Shown here one piece after another: positions 20,422 to 30,214 of a stretch of DNA of 37,579 bases. The DNA is from Pseudomonadota bacterium (GTDB lineage Bacteria; Pseudomonadota; Alphaproteobacteria; Rhodospirillales; Casp-alpha2), in the NCBI GenBank assembly GCA_027624235.1, contig JAQBYB010000022.1:1-37579 (forward strand), in the 5' to 3' direction. Each line of letters opens with the position of its first letter. Within the stretch, counting starts at the first letter, position 1. Under the pieces are notes generated by a model. That model saw only the letters and a program-made list of their open reading frames with translations, ran no database searches and was not told the origin of the DNA. Both the position numbers and the translations under genes were made by a program.

Positions 20422-21494
20422 GGGTGTCGCCAAAGACCACAATGACCATGCGCGGTGCCGTGCTGGTCGGCGTTGAGAAAATCGAAATTCAGGATGTTGC
20501 CGTGCCCACCCCCGGCCCCGGCGAGATTCTGCTGGGTGTCGAGGCGGCGACCACCTGCGGCACCGACGTTAAGGTGTTCCGGCGCGGTGGCCATCCCCGC
20601 ATGCTCAAGGTGCCGACGTTGTTCGGCCATGAAGTCTCCGGCCGCGTCGCCGTCCTCGGCCCCGGCGTCGAGAATTTTTCCGAAGGCGACGCCGTCGTCG
20701 TCGCCAATTCCGCGCCGTGTCTGCAATGCGAGCCATGCAAGATGGGCCGGGAAAACCTGTGCGAGGACCTGCACTATATCAACGGCGCCTTTGCCGAATA
20801 TCTTTTAGTGCCCAAGCGCTTCGTCGAGCGGAACACCCACGCCATTCCCATGGGTCTCACGTTCGAGAAGGCGGCGCTGACCGAACCCTTGGGCTGCGTG
20901 TTGCACGGCATCGATGCTTGCGATCTGCACCGCTACGACAGCCAGGGCCCGGTTGAGATCGTCGTCTTCGGCGGCGGCCCAATCGGACTGTTGTTCGTCG
21001 GCGCCCTAGCCGAGGACGGACACCGGGTGATTCTGGCCGACCCCAACCCGAACCGCTTAAGCATCGGCAAACAACTGGGTGCGGCCGAAACCATCGAAAT
21101 CGTCCGTGGCGGCGGCCAGGCCGAACGGGTACGGGCCGCGACCAAGGACCAGAAGGGCGCCTGGGTCGCCATCGATTCCACCGGCGTCCAGGAGGTCTGG
21201 TCGGATGCCATTGACAGCGTGCGGCCGGGTGGCCTAGTCAATTTGTTCGGCGGCTGCGCGCCCGGCACCAGTATCGAACTGGACACCCATCTGGTGCATT
21301 ATTCGGAGCTGACCATCAAAGGCGTCTACCACCACCGCCCCGAGACCATCAAAAGGGCGCTGGCGCTTCTTAGCAATCCGAATTTCAAGGCCGAGCTTCT
21401 ATTGTCCGCCGAGCGCCCCATCGAAGAGGTCGAAGACGCGCTGCGCAGCATGATCAGCAAGGAGGCGCTGAAAGTCGTCATCAAAAATCGATAA
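20418..21494 (+). CDS. Zinc-dependent medium-chain dehydrogenase (second of pair)
   Basis: A second MDR family member, 358 residues and clearly divergent from its neighbour, keeps both zinc sites. Catalytic ligands are Cys47 (TTCGTD), His71-Glu72 (GHE) and Glu156 (TEPLGC); structural ligands are Cys101, 104, 107 and 115 (CLQCEPC...LC). The nucleotide-binding motif is GGGPIG (about 185-190). GTG 20418 overlaps the upstream stop; an ATG at about 20448 (MRGAVLVG) is an alternative start. The end runs 14 bases into a convergent nitroreductase gene. Two complete but different enzymes in one overlapping pair suggest successive steps or a hetero-oligomer; the substrate is unknown. Confidence 0.87.
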   Translation: MRVSPKTTMTMRGAVLVGVEKIEIQDVAVPTPGPGEILLGVEAATTCGTDVKVFRRGGHPRMLKVPTLFGHEVSGRVAVLGPGVENFSEGDAVVVANSAPCLQCEPCKMGRENLCEDLHYINGAFAEYLLVPKRFVERNTHAIPMGLTFEKAALTEPLGCVLHGIDACDLHRYDSQGPVEIVVFGGGPIGLLFVGALAEDGHRVILADPNPNRLSIGKQLGAAETIEIVRGGGQAERVRAATKDQKGAWVAIDSTGVQEVWSDAIDSVRPGGLVNLFGGCAPGTSIELDTHLVHYSELTIKGVYHHRPETIKRALALLSNPNFKAELLLSAERPIEEVEDALRSMISKEALKVVIKNR

Positions 21495-22194
21495 ACGTGG
21501 TGAAGCCTTCGACCGGCTCGCGTTCCGTCACCAAAGTGTTTTCCACCGCATTCGGGTCGGCATAGCCCAACGAGATGCCGCAGACGACGACCTCGTCTTT
21601 GGAAATGCCCAGTTGGTCGCGAATAATGGCGTGATAATTGGCAAATGCCGCCTGCGGGCAGGTGTGCAGGCCCAAGCCCCGCGCCGCGATCATGATATTT
21701 TGCAGGAACATGCCGTAATCGAGCCAGCTTCCGATCTGCAACGAGCGCTCGATGGTGAACATCAATCCTACCGGCGCGTCGAAGAACTGAAAGTTCCGCC
21801 CGTGCTGGGCGTGCATCTTGTCCTTGTCGCCCTTTCCGATGTCCAACAAGCCGTAAAGATCCCAGCCGACCTTGCGCCGCCGCGCCAGGTGGACGTCGGT
21901 GAATTCCAGGGGATAGTAATTGTATTCCCGTTCAGGGCTTTCATCGCCGTCATAGGCCTTGAGGATCGCCGCCGACAGCGCCTTCAGGGCCTTCCCGGCC
22001 ACAGCATAGACCCGCCACGGCTGAATATTGGTGCCGCTGGGGGCGCGGCTGGCGATGGCCAGCAGATGCTCCACCGTTTCCTTCGGCACCGGGTCGGCCA
22101 AAAAGCGGCGGATCGACCGGCGGCTGTTGATCGCGTCCTCGGCGCTGGCGGCGGGCGTATTTAAATCCGCGATTAAATTTTCCGGCTCGGCCAC
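21481..22194 (-). CDS. Nitroreductase-family flavoprotein
   Basis: The 237-residue product has the FMN-binding hallmarks of the nitroreductase fold: SRRSIRRFLADPVP near the N-terminus, SRAPSGTNIQPWRVYAV, an internal GSWLDYGMFLQNIMIAARGLG, and a C-terminal GISLGYADPNAVENTL. Such enzymes reduce nitroaromatics, quinones or enoates with NAD(P)H, and the natural substrate here is unknown. Its 3' end overlaps the convergent dehydrogenase by 14 bases. Its start faces the padR operon across about 170 bases, so PadR might also act on it; no evidence settles this. Confidence 0.88.
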   Translation of the reverse strand: MAEPENLIADLNTPAASAEDAINSRRSIRRFLADPVPKETVEHLLAIASRAPSGTNIQPWRVYAVAGKALKALSAAILKAYDGDESPEREYNYYPLEFTDVHLARRRKVGWDLYGLLDIGKGDKDKMHAQHGRNFQFFDAPVGLMFTIERSLQIGSWLDYGMFLQNIMIAARGLGLHTCPQAAFANYHAIIRDQLGISKDEVVVCGISLGYADPNAVENTLVTEREPVEGFTTFIDF

Positions 22195-22276
22195 GGGCCT
22201 TTTCCTTTCCTTAAGCTTGCGCCAGCAACCTCATGCAAAATCCACCTATCAAGCTTGCAGAATAAACATTTGGCTT

Positions 22277-22322
22277 TTATATGGGGCCTATATAATGGTC
22301 TGATATATATTACTCCAATATA
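22277..22322. promoter_or_regulatory. Promoter and paired inverted repeats, likely PadR operator
   Basis: TTATAT-7-ATATAA (22277-22295, one mismatched inner pair) and TATATT-5-AATATA (22306-22322) are two inverted repeats with the same AT-rich arm character. The first contains TATAAT (22291-22296), a full -10 box, with TTGGCT about 15 bases before it as a weak -35. PadR proteins bind AT-rich dyads and often repress their own operon. Sites overlapping and following the -10 fit that. Assigning PadR to these dyads is inference. Confidence 0.5.
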
Positions 22323-22368
22323 GCAACCCTACTAAACATTTTGCCTGATTAGCGGCAGGGATCAAGTC

Positions 22369-22914
22369 ATGGACTCAAAAACGCTTTGCCTCGGTGCGCT
22401 CATACTCGGCGACGCCAGCGGCTATGAAATCAAGAAACTGTTCGAGGAAGGCCCGTTCAGTTACTTCCACCAGACCAGCTTCGGCTCCATCTATCCGGCG
22501 CTCGGCAAGCTGACCGAGGAAGGTCTCGTCACCTGCGACGAATTTGAGCAGGACGGTCGCCCCGACAAGAAAGTCTACAGCCTGACCGACGCCGGTCGTG
22601 CCGCCTTCAAGACGGCGCTACGTGGAACCCCGGCACGTGACAAAATTCGCTCAGAATCCTTGTACATGCTGTTCTTCGCCGACTTGATGGAATCCGATCA
22701 TCTGCGCGATGTCTATGACGGCTACCTGGCCGGATTTCGCTACAACGTCGAACATCTCAATGGTTTGAGCCCGGATGGGGTGAGCCGGTCGCGGTTGTTC
22801 GTGCGCGGATTTGGCAAAGCTTTCTACGTAGCCGCCCTCAACTATCTGGAAGACAATAAACACCTGCTACTGCCCGAAGACGACCGCCCCGGCGCCAAGG
22901 GAGAAAAGTCATGA
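22369..22914 (+). CDS. PadR-family transcriptional regulator
   Basis: The 181-residue protein has the PadR winged-helix domain at its N-terminus: LCLGALILGDASGYEIKKLF, SFGSIYPALGKLTEEGLV and GRPDKKVYSLTDAGRAAF. A C-terminal helical dimerisation region of about 90 residues follows, as in the Vir/PadR-like larger members. It is the first gene of an operon with an RND adaptor and pump, overlapping the adaptor by ATGA, so it most likely represses that efflux system until a ligand binds. Two AT-rich inverted repeats sit 50-90 bases upstream. Confidence 0.92.
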   Translation: MDSKTLCLGALILGDASGYEIKKLFEEGPFSYFHQTSFGSIYPALGKLTEEGLVTCDEFEQDGRPDKKVYSLTDAGRAAFKTALRGTPARDKIRSESLYMLFFADLMESDHLRDVYDGYLAGFRYNVEHLNGLSPDGVSRSRLFVRGFGKAFYVAALNYLEDNKHLLLPEDDRPGAKGEKS

Positions 22915-23984
22915 AACGGTCTTATCTGACGGCCCTGGCCATTGCCGCCGCTGTAATCCTGTGGCTGGCGTCCGGCTGGATCAGCGGCGGACAAACCGCC
23001 CAGCCAAAGGCCAAGTCCCCGGCCAAGGAAACGGAATTGCCCCAGGTCCGCACCCGCGACATGAGGGCGCGGGATAAAACCAGAGAATTAGTCTTGTTCG
23101 GCCGCACCGAGGCCGCCCGCACGGTCGTTTTACGCGCCCAAACGGCGGGCCGCGTCGCCGCCATCCCGCTGGATAAGGGCCGCACCGCAAAAAATGGCGA
23201 CGTCCTCGTGCGTCTCGCCCCGGAAGACCGCCCGGCCCGCCTGAAAGAATTTGAGGCCGCCGTTGAACATGCGCAGATTGCCCATGAGGCGTCCCAGAAG
23301 TTGTCGAAGGAGGCTTTCCGCTCGAAGATCCAATTGGCGGAAAACAAGGCGCAATTGGCAAGCGCCCGCGCCCGCCTCGCGACGATCCGCGAAGATATCC
23401 ATAAAACCGCAATCCGCGCGCCCTTCGACGGCGTCGTCAACGATGTCGGCGTCGAGGTCGGCGATTACCTGAAAATCGGCGATCCTGTCGCTACCGTCAT
23501 CGACCTCGACCCGATGCTGGTCGTCGCCGAAATAGCTGAGGGCACTATCGCGCGGCTTGCCAAAGGTGGCGCAGCGCAGGTCACAATCGCCGGGCTCGGC
23601 ACATTTGACGGCGTCGTCAATTTTATTTCCAGAACGGCGACACCGGCGACCCGGACCTTCCCAATCGAGGTTTCGGTTGCCAATCCCAACGCCGTCATTG
23701 CCGAGGGGATGACCACGGAACTGCATCTGAGCGGAGAAACGGTGCGCGCCCATCTGTTGTCACCGGCTGTGCTGACCCTGTCCGACGAAGGCGTCGTCGG
23801 GGTCAAGACCGTGAATGGCGACGATGTCGTGGAATTCCACCCGGTGCGCATCATTGCCGATACCCCGGAGGGCATGTGGGTAAGCGGCTTGGGCGACCGT
23901 GTCCGGGCCGTCACCGTCGGCCAGGAATTCGTCAGGGCGGGACAAAAAGTGCGAACTGTTCCTGAAAAAACGGGAGCCAACTGA
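22911..23984 (+). CDS. RND efflux system, periplasmic adaptor subunit
   Basis: This membrane-fusion protein of 357 residues connects an RND pump to an outer-membrane channel. It has an N-terminal signal or anchor (LTALAIAAAVILWLASGW) and no lipobox. Next comes the split lipoyl domain (RAQTAGRVAAIPLDKGRTAK, then IRAPFDGVVNDVGVEVGDYL) around a short coiled coil (about 105-160), then the beta-barrel and membrane-proximal parts. The short hairpin suggests contact with a TolC-type channel, none of which is encoded here. It overlaps padR (ATGA) and shares one base with the pump gene (TGATG). Confidence 0.93.
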   Translation: MKRSYLTALAIAAAVILWLASGWISGGQTAQPKAKSPAKETELPQVRTRDMRARDKTRELVLFGRTEAARTVVLRAQTAGRVAAIPLDKGRTAKNGDVLVRLAPEDRPARLKEFEAAVEHAQIAHEASQKLSKEAFRSKIQLAENKAQLASARARLATIREDIHKTAIRAPFDGVVNDVGVEVGDYLKIGDPVATVIDLDPMLVVAEIAEGTIARLAKGGAAQVTIAGLGTFDGVVNFISRTATPATRTFPIEVSVANPNAVIAEGMTTELHLSGETVRAHLLSPAVLTLSDEGVVGVKTVNGDDVVEFHPVRIIADTPEGMWVSGLGDRVRAVTVGQEFVRAGQKVRTVPEKTGAN

Positions 23985-26900
23985 TGCTCGGCCTGATCGA
24001 CCAGGCGTTCGCCCATGCGCGCACGGTTCTGTCAGCGCTGGTGATGATTCTGATCACCGGAACGATCTCCTACGTCAATATCCCCAAGGAAGCCGAACCG
24101 GACATCAACATTCCCATCGTCTACGTCAAGATGGTGCACGAAGGGATTTCGCCGGAAGACGCGGAACGGTTGCTGATCAGGCCCATGGAACAGGAACTGC
24201 GCACCATCGAAGGCGTCAAGGAAATGCGCTCCACCGGCTTTGAAGGCGGCGCCAACGTGACCCTGGAATTCGATGCCGGGTTCGATGCCGACAAGGCCAT
24301 GAGCGACGTCCGCGAAAAGGTCGATCTGGCAAAACCGGAATTGCCTGAAGACACCGACGAGCCAACCGTCCACGAGGTCAATTTCAGCCTGTTCCCGGTC
24401 ATCGTCGTGACCCTGTCGGGCGAGGTGCCGGAACGCGCCCTGATGCATTTGGCGCGCGAATTACAAGACGTCATCGAAGGCCTGACCAACGTGTTGAAAG
24501 TGGAAATCGCCGGCGACCGCGAGGAAATGGTCGAAGTCCTGATTGACCCGGCCAAGGTGGAGAGTTACGGCCTGTCGCCGTTGGAAGCCATCGCCGCCTT
24601 TAAAAATTCCAACCTGCTGGTTGCCGCCGGTGCCCAGGATACGGGGCGTGGGCGATTTTCCTTGAAAGTGCCGGGGTTATTCGAGACCACCCGCGACGTT
24701 TTGGAACTGCCGGTTAAAACGCAAGGCGATTCCGTCGTTCGCCTGGCCGACATCGCCGACGTGCGGCGCACCTTCAAGGACCCGGAAACTTTCGCCCGTG
24801 TCGATGGCAAAAAGGCGCTGGCGCTGGAAGTCTCGAAACGCAGCGGCGTCAACATCATTGAAACCATCGAAACCGTTAAGCGCGTCGTCAATGAAGAACG
24901 CACCGCCTGGCCGCCTGGGCTGGCCCAAGCGGTACAGGTGGGTTTTTCCCAGGACAAGTCGAAACAGATCCACACCATGCTGAAAGACCTACAAAACAAC
25001 GTTATCGCCGCCGTGCTGCTGGTAATGGTCGTCGTTATCGCGACCTTGGGTATTCGCACTGCCGGGCTGGTCGGGATCGCCATTCCGGGCTCGTTTCTGG
25101 CCGGTATTCTGGTGCTCGCCTCGTTCGGCATGACCATCAATATCGTTGTTCTGTTCTCGCTGATACTTGCTGTCGGCATGCTGGTGGACGGCGCCATCGT
25201 GGTCACCGAATTCGCCGACCGAAAGATGACCGAGGGCGAACCGCCCAAGCGCGCCTACAACCTGGCGGCCAAGCGCATGGCATGGCCCATCATCGCGTCC
25301 ACGGCGACGACGCTGGCGGCGTTCGGGCCGCTGGTGTTCTGGCCCGGTGTCGTCGGCGAATTCATGAAATACCTGCCCCTGACCCTGCTGGCGACGTTGT
25401 CGGCGTCGCTGTTGATGGCGTTGGTATTCATACCCACGCTGGGCGCGTATGTTGGGCGGCCCGGCGCGGCTGACCCGGAAACCATGAAGGTTCTGGCCGC
25501 CGGGGAAACCCTGGACCACTTACAACAGGCGCCGGGCATTACCGGTTTCTATGTCCGGGTTTTACAATCCGCGCTGAACCATCCCGCCAAGATTCTGGCC
25601 GGGGCCGTTGTTCTTATGATTGCCGTGCAGGGCGGTTATGCCATGTTCGGCAAGGGCGTCGAATTTTTCCCCGATGTGGAACCCGATTTCGCCAAATTGC
25701 AGGTCCGCGCCCGGGGCAATCTTTCAATTCAGGAAAAAAGCGATCTGATGGGCGAAGTAGAGCGCCACATCCTCGCCCTCAATGCCGAAAAAAGAGAATT
25801 CAAAAGCGTTTACACCCGCACCGGGGCGGAAAAACTAAGCCAGGAAGCCGAAGACATCATCGGCACCGTGACTGTGGAATTCACCGACTGGGACAAACGC
25901 CGCAAGGCTGCGGTGATTTTGGCCGATGCCCTAGAACGGGTCAGCGGGCTGGCCGGGATCATCGTCAATTCGCGCCAGGAAGAAAGCGGCCCTCCGGTCG
26001 GAAAGCCCGTGCAAATACAGCTATCGTCACGTTTCCCCAAGCTTCTGGACCCGGAAACGGAGAAGGTTCGCCAACAGTTCGATAAAATGATTGGGCTGAC
26101 CAATATAGAAGACAGCCGTGCGCTGCCCGGAATTGACTGGCAGATCATCGTTGACCGCGCCCAAGCCGCGAAATTCAATGCCAACGTGGACGTCATCGGG
26201 CGCGCCGTTCAATTGGCATCCTCAGGAATCAAACTGGGCGAATACCGCCCCGACGACAGCGATGAGGAAATCGATGTCCGGGTTCGTTGCCCCACGGCCT
26301 ATCGCACTATCGAACGGCTCGATCACATCCGCGTCGTCACCGCGTCGGGTCCGGTGCCGATCAGCAACTTCGTCCATCGTACGGCCCAACCTCGTGTAGG
26401 CACAATAAACCGGACCGACGGCAGCCGGGTGATGAGCGTCAAGGCCGACTTAGCCCCCGGTGTTCTCGCCGACGACAAGGTGGCAGAGTTGCAGGGCTGG
26501 TTGAGAACCGCAACCATCGACCCTCGGGTGAAGGTCTCCTTCAAGGGCGAGGACGAGGAACAGTCCAAGGCCAAGGCTTTTCTGATCAAGGCCTTCGGCG
26601 TCGCCCTGTTCATCATGGCGATCATTTTGGTGACCCAGTTCAACAGTTTCTATTCCGCCCTCCTGATCCTGTCGGCGGTAATTATGTCCACCATCGGGGT
26701 GTTTATCGGCCTGCTGGTCACCGGCCAGCCGTTCGGCATCGTCATGGGCGGCATCGGCCGTCATTGCGCTGGCCGGTATCGTCGTCAACAACAACATCGT
26801 GTTGATCGACACCTTCGACCGCCTCAAGGAAACCACGGAAACGGCGCGCGAAGCTATTTTGCGGACCGGAGCACAGCGCCTGCGGCCGGTGTTGCTGACC

Positions 26901-27182
26901 TCGGTGACGACGATTTTGGGCCTGTTGCCGATGGTGCTGGGCGTCAACATCGACTTCATCACCCGCGAAATATCCATCGGCGCCCCGGCGATGCAGTGGT
27001 GGTCGCAGTTGTCGACGTCCATCGTCTTCGGGCTCGGCTTCGCCACCATCCTGACCCTGGTGGTGACGCCGTCGGCGTTGATGATCAAGGACAACGTGCA
27101 CGACTGGCTGGCGCGGCGGCGGGCTTCCGGGAAAAAGACTGAAAAAAAGGGCGGAAAAAACCCGGCGGAGGCTAAAGCCTAG
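23984..27182 (+). pseudogene. RND efflux pump, frameshifted near the C-terminus
   Basis: This is a large AcrB/MexB-like inner-membrane drug:proton antiporter. The reading is normal from ATG 23984 for about 925 residues: first helix, periplasmic porter domains, and TM4 segment LILAVGMLVDGAIVVTEFADR. At 26758-26759 there is one extra C (GGCC for the expected GGC). The original frame then runs to a stop at 27142 with nonsense sequence. The correct continuation, NNNIVLIDTFDRLKETTE...TSVTTILGLLPMVLG, runs in the next frame to 27182. Without the extra base the protein would be about 1065 residues. The shift removes TM10-12, part of the proton path. It is a recent mutation or a sequencing error, because the downstream frame is undamaged. 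Confidence 0.9.
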
Positions 27183-28147
27183 AGCCCGCCTTCGATAAAG
27201 TCCTCGATGTATTCGCGGATGATGGCCTCCAGGCTGTCGTCCTTGGGCAGGCCAAGGGTGCGGGCGCGGCTGTCTTGCATCGCCAACGGCCAGGATTTGA
27301 CGATGGCCTCGGTGGCGGGGTCCGGGCTCAAGGTGATCGGTCCCAGCGCAATCCCCTTTTCGGCGGCGACGCGCTCCAGGGCGGCGATCATCTCCGTCAC
27401 CGCGTAGGCGTTGTTCGGCAAATTGACGACACGATCCGCGCCCAGCGCATCACCATCGGCATCCATCAGGCCGATCAGCCCGGCAATGGCGTTGCGGGCG
27501 CCGATCACCATCATGCGCGTATCCATGGCCACCGGCAGGACGTATTCCACGCCCGACAGCGGTTCGCGGAAGACGCCGCTGGCGAACCCGGACGCCGCCG
27601 CATTGGGCGCACCGGGGCGGATGATTACCGTCGGCAGCCGCACGGCGCGGCCATCGAGGAAGCCCTTGCGGGTGTACTCGTTGATCATCAACTCACCGAT
27701 CGCCTTGGTCATGCCGTAGGTGGTTTGCGGCAACAGCCTGGTCATGTCGGTGACGGCCTCTGGCATATCAGGGCCACCGAACGCGGCGAGGCTGGAGGCG
27801 AAGACGATGCGGGGGGTGCCGTTCCGGGTGCGTAAGGCGTCGAGGATATTGCGGCCACCGTCGAAATTCACCCGCATGGCAAGATCGAAGTCCTTCTCGC
27901 CGCCGGCGCTGACCACCGAGGCGAGATGAAAAGCGCCGATGTCGTCACGGTCGATGAGGGCGGCGACCTGATCCCGATCCGAAATGTCGCCGTCGACCAT
28001 GGTCACCCGGCCATCAAGGCCGTCCGGCACCACATCGGGGACCTTGGCGTCGAACAGCACCAGGGAATCCATATCCGGCCGTTGCATCAGTTTGCGGGCG
28101 ATGCCGACGCCCAGGAACCCACAGCCGCCGGTGATGACGATTTTCAT
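27179..28147 (-). CDS. NAD-dependent epimerase/dehydratase, DenD (D-erythronate dehydrogenase)-like
   Basis: This is an extended short-chain dehydrogenase of 322 residues. The N-terminal ITGGCGFLGVGIARKL binds NAD. The catalytic set is visible as FASSLAAFGG (Ser) and TYGMTKAIGEL (Tyr-x3-Lys). The segments VRLPTVIIRPGAPNAAASGFAS and GVFREPL strongly resemble DenD, which oxidises D-erythronate at C2. The activity is inferred from remembered family resemblance. It is the last gene of the MTA-salvage operon, overlapping the GST gene by ATGA. Its stop overlaps the convergent RND gene by 4 bases. Confidence 0.85.
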   Translation of the reverse strand: MKIVITGGCGFLGVGIARKLMQRPDMDSLVLFDAKVPDVVPDGLDGRVTMVDGDISDRDQVAALIDRDDIGAFHLASVVSAGGEKDFDLAMRVNFDGGRNILDALRTRNGTPRIVFASSLAAFGGPDMPEAVTDMTRLLPQTTYGMTKAIGELMINEYTRKGFLDGRAVRLPTVIIRPGAPNAAASGFASGVFREPLSGVEYVLPVAMDTRMMVIGARNAIAGLIGLMDADGDALGADRVVNLPNNAYAVTEMIAALERVAAEKGIALGPITLSPDPATEAIVKSWPLAMQDSRARTLGLPKDDSLEAIIREYIEDFIEGGL

Positions 28148-28776
28148 TGCTCGGCATCCAATCCGATGCCTTCCTGCTCCATCACCCGTGTGACCGCCGG
28201 AAGCGCGGCCATGCGTTCGGCGAAACGCCAGAGGTTGGCGTATTCGGTGGTCGGCGGATCGATCCGGAGCCCCCAGCAGGCATGGACGAAGGCCAACGAG
28301 TCGGCCAGGGTCATGCCGTCGCCGACCAGCCAGTCGCGGCCTTCGAGCCGGCCGTCAAGGCGGCTGAGGCAAAGGGCGAAGCGTTTTCGCGCCGATTCCT
28401 TCAATTCCGCCTGTGCCGTTTCGTCGTCATGCCAGCGGAACGGCCTGAGCCACAAACCGAAGGCCGGGTGTTCCTGCGACGCCATGAACAGCAGGTACTG
28501 CATCATCAGGGCGCGCTGCCACGATCCCGGCGGCGGCGAAACGCGGCCCTGGCCGTATTTTTCGTCAATGTGGAGCAGGATGGCGACGCTTTCCGTCAAC
28601 AGGCCGTCCTCGGTGATCAGGCTTGGCGCCTGGCCCATGGGATTGACGGCCAGATGTTCGGGCTCCATCAGCTTGTCGCGGTCGGCCAGCACCAGTGCGT
28701 AATCAAGACCCAGGTGTTCAAGGATAATGTGCACAGCCATCGAACAGGCGCCGGGCAGGCCGTAGAGCGTCATCAT
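28144..28776 (-). CDS. Glutathione S-transferase family protein
   Basis: The 210-residue product has the two-domain GST layout. The thioredoxin-like N-terminus reads [20 protein letters not shown] and has the glutathione-binding [23 protein letters not shown]. The helical C-terminus has [19 protein letters not shown], including the family N-capping Ser/Thr-x-x-Asp. The N-terminal ACSM places a Cys/Ser at the catalytic position, as in beta-class enzymes. It overlaps mtnA and the DenD-like gene by 4 bases each, so it is made with them. The substrate is unknown; thiol chemistry on methylthio-sugars would suit the context, but this is inference. Confidence 0.88.
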   Translation of the reverse strand: MMTLYGLPGACSMAVHIILEHLGLDYALVLADRDKLMEPEHLAVNPMGQAPSLITEDGLLTESVAILLHIDEKYGQGRVSPPPGSWQRALMMQYLLFMASQEHPAFGLWLRPFRWHDDETAQAELKESARKRFALCLSRLDGRLEGRDWLVGDGMTLADSLAFVHACWGLRIDPPTTEYANLWRFAERMAALPAVTRVMEQEGIGLDAEQ

Positions 28777-29882
28777 CCGGCTTTTTCCGGGTAAAGCGCC
28801 GCCAGTCCCTGTTTCGAGGCTTCGGCGACGCCGCGTTCGGTAATCAGCCCGGTCACCAGCCTGGCCGGGGTGACGTCGAAGGCATAATTGGCGGCATTGC
28901 TGGCGGGCGGCGCTATGGTGATGGTTTCGATCTTGCCGGCGTCGGTGATGCCGGTCAGGCGGGTGACTTCGCCGGCGTCGCGTTGTTCGATGGGCACGTC
29001 CTTGACGCCGTCGTTGATGGTCCAGTCGATGGTCGGCCCCGGCAGACCGACATAAAACGGCACGTTGTTATCGTGCGCCGCCAGCGCCTTCAGGTAGGTG
29101 CCGATTTTATTACACACATCCCCCGCCGCCGTGGTGCGGTCAGTGCCGACAATGCACAGATCGACCATGCCGTGCTGCATCAAATGGCCGCCGACGTTAT
29201 CGACGATCAACGTATGGGACACGCCGTGCTGGCCCAGTTCCCAACAAGTCAAACTGGCGCCCTGGTTGCGGGGCCGGGTCTCATCGACCCACACATGCAC
29301 CGGAATACCGGCGTCATGGGCCTTGTAAACGGGCGCCATCGCCGTGCCCCAGTCGACCGTCGCCAGCCAGCCGGCGTTGCAATGGGTGAGGACGTTAACT
29401 TGTTCGGGCTTGCCCCCCGACTTATTTTGGGTGGTCCAGATGTCCTCAATAATTCCCTTGCCGAATTCACCCAGGGACGAACACATTTCCACATCTTCGT
29501 CGCAGATTTCGGCGGCGCGTTGATAGGCCGCGGCTTGGCGTTGATCGGCGGCCAGGGGGGCCAACAGCGCCTTCAGATCATCCAACGCCCAGCGCAGGTT
29601 AACCGCCGTCGGCCGGGTCGCATAGAGCACCTTGTGGGCGGTTTCCAGCGCCGCGTCAGACGCATCGTCCTTCATCGCCAACGCCATGCCATAGGCCGCC
29701 GTTGCGCCGATCAGCGGCGCGCCCCGGACCAGCATATCGGCGATGGCCACCGCCGCATCGTCCAAAGAGTTCATGCCGACGACGGCAAATTCAAACGGCA
29801 GCTTGGTCTGGTCGATGATCTCAACCGTCTCGCCGTTGTCGCCGAGCCAAATGGTGCGGGTGGGCTTGCCGTCAACCAGCAT
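28773..29882 (-). CDS. mtnA: S-methyl-5-thioribose-1-phosphate isomerase
   Basis: MtnA converts methylthioribose-1-phosphate to methylthioribulose-1-phosphate in methionine salvage. The 369 residues include [17 protein letters not shown], the catalytic Cys168 in [34 protein letters not shown], and the catalytic Asp248 in [22 protein letters not shown]-terminal [20 protein letters not shown] segment follows. Length and motifs are typical, and the true isomerase motifs separate it from eIF2B-like relatives. It lies 7 bases after the DUF1330 gene and overlaps the GST gene by 4. Confidence 0.95.
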   Translation of the reverse strand: MLVDGKPTRTIWLGDNGETVEIIDQTKLPFEFAVVGMNSLDDAAVAIADMLVRGAPLIGATAAYGMALAMKDDASDAALETAHKVLYATRPTAVNLRWALDDLKALLAPLAADQRQAAAYQRAAEICDEDVEMCSSLGEFGKGIIEDIWTTQNKSGGKPEQVNVLTHCNAGWLATVDWGTAMAPVYKAHDAGIPVHVWVDETRPRNQGASLTCWELGQHGVSHTLIVDNVGGHLMQHGMVDLCIVGTDRTTAAGDVCNKIGTYLKALAAHDNNVPFYVGLPGPTIDWTINDGVKDVPIEQRDAGEVTRLTGITDAGKIETITIAPPASNAANYAFDVTPARLVTGLITERGVAEASKQGLAALYPEKAG

Positions 29883-29888
29883 GAACGG

Positions 29889-30185
29889 TTATTCCACGGC
29901 TTCGACGACGAACATGTCGCGGTCGACGGCGCCGCCTGCCATCTTGGCATGGGCGGCCTGATAGGCATCGGAATTATAACACTCCTTCGCCTTCTCGACG
30001 CTCTCGAACTCAATAATGACGGCGCGAAGCTTCTCGTTGCCCTCTAAGGTCGTCACGTTACCGCTGCGGGCGAGAAACTTTCCGCCGAATGCGGCTACCG
30101 CAGGACCCGCGCCTTCGGCGTAGGCTTTCAGCTTGTCGGGGTCGTTAATGGCGTTATAGGCGGAAATTATATAGGCCTTAGGCAT
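29889..30185 (-). CDS. DUF1330 (dabb-like) small protein
   Basis: The 98-residue protein opens MPKAYIISAYNAINDPDKLK and has FGGKFLARSGNVTTLEG and VIIEFESVEKAKECYNSDAY, the pattern of the DUF1330 family. These are small ferredoxin-fold dimers of unclear role. ATG 30185 has GGGAG upstream; a longer open frame to 30320 runs into mtnP and is discarded. It sits between mtnP and mtnA. That fixed position hints at a role in MTA salvage, perhaps as a lyase, isomerase or sensor, but nothing in the sequence shows it. Confidence 0.88.
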   Translation of the reverse strand: MPKAYIISAYNAINDPDKLKAYAEGAGPAVAAFGGKFLARSGNVTTLEGNEKLRAVIIEFESVEKAKECYNSDAYQAAHAKMAGGAVDRDMFVVEAVE

Positions 30186-30214
30186 GATTGTTCTCCCATA
30201 ATTGGTTTTGTTGA

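Noticed and set aside
28983-30047. Plus-strand open frame of 354 codons opposite mtnA and the DUF1330 gene
   Set aside because: Antisense to a complete mtnA with both catalytic residues; no ribosome site or family match.
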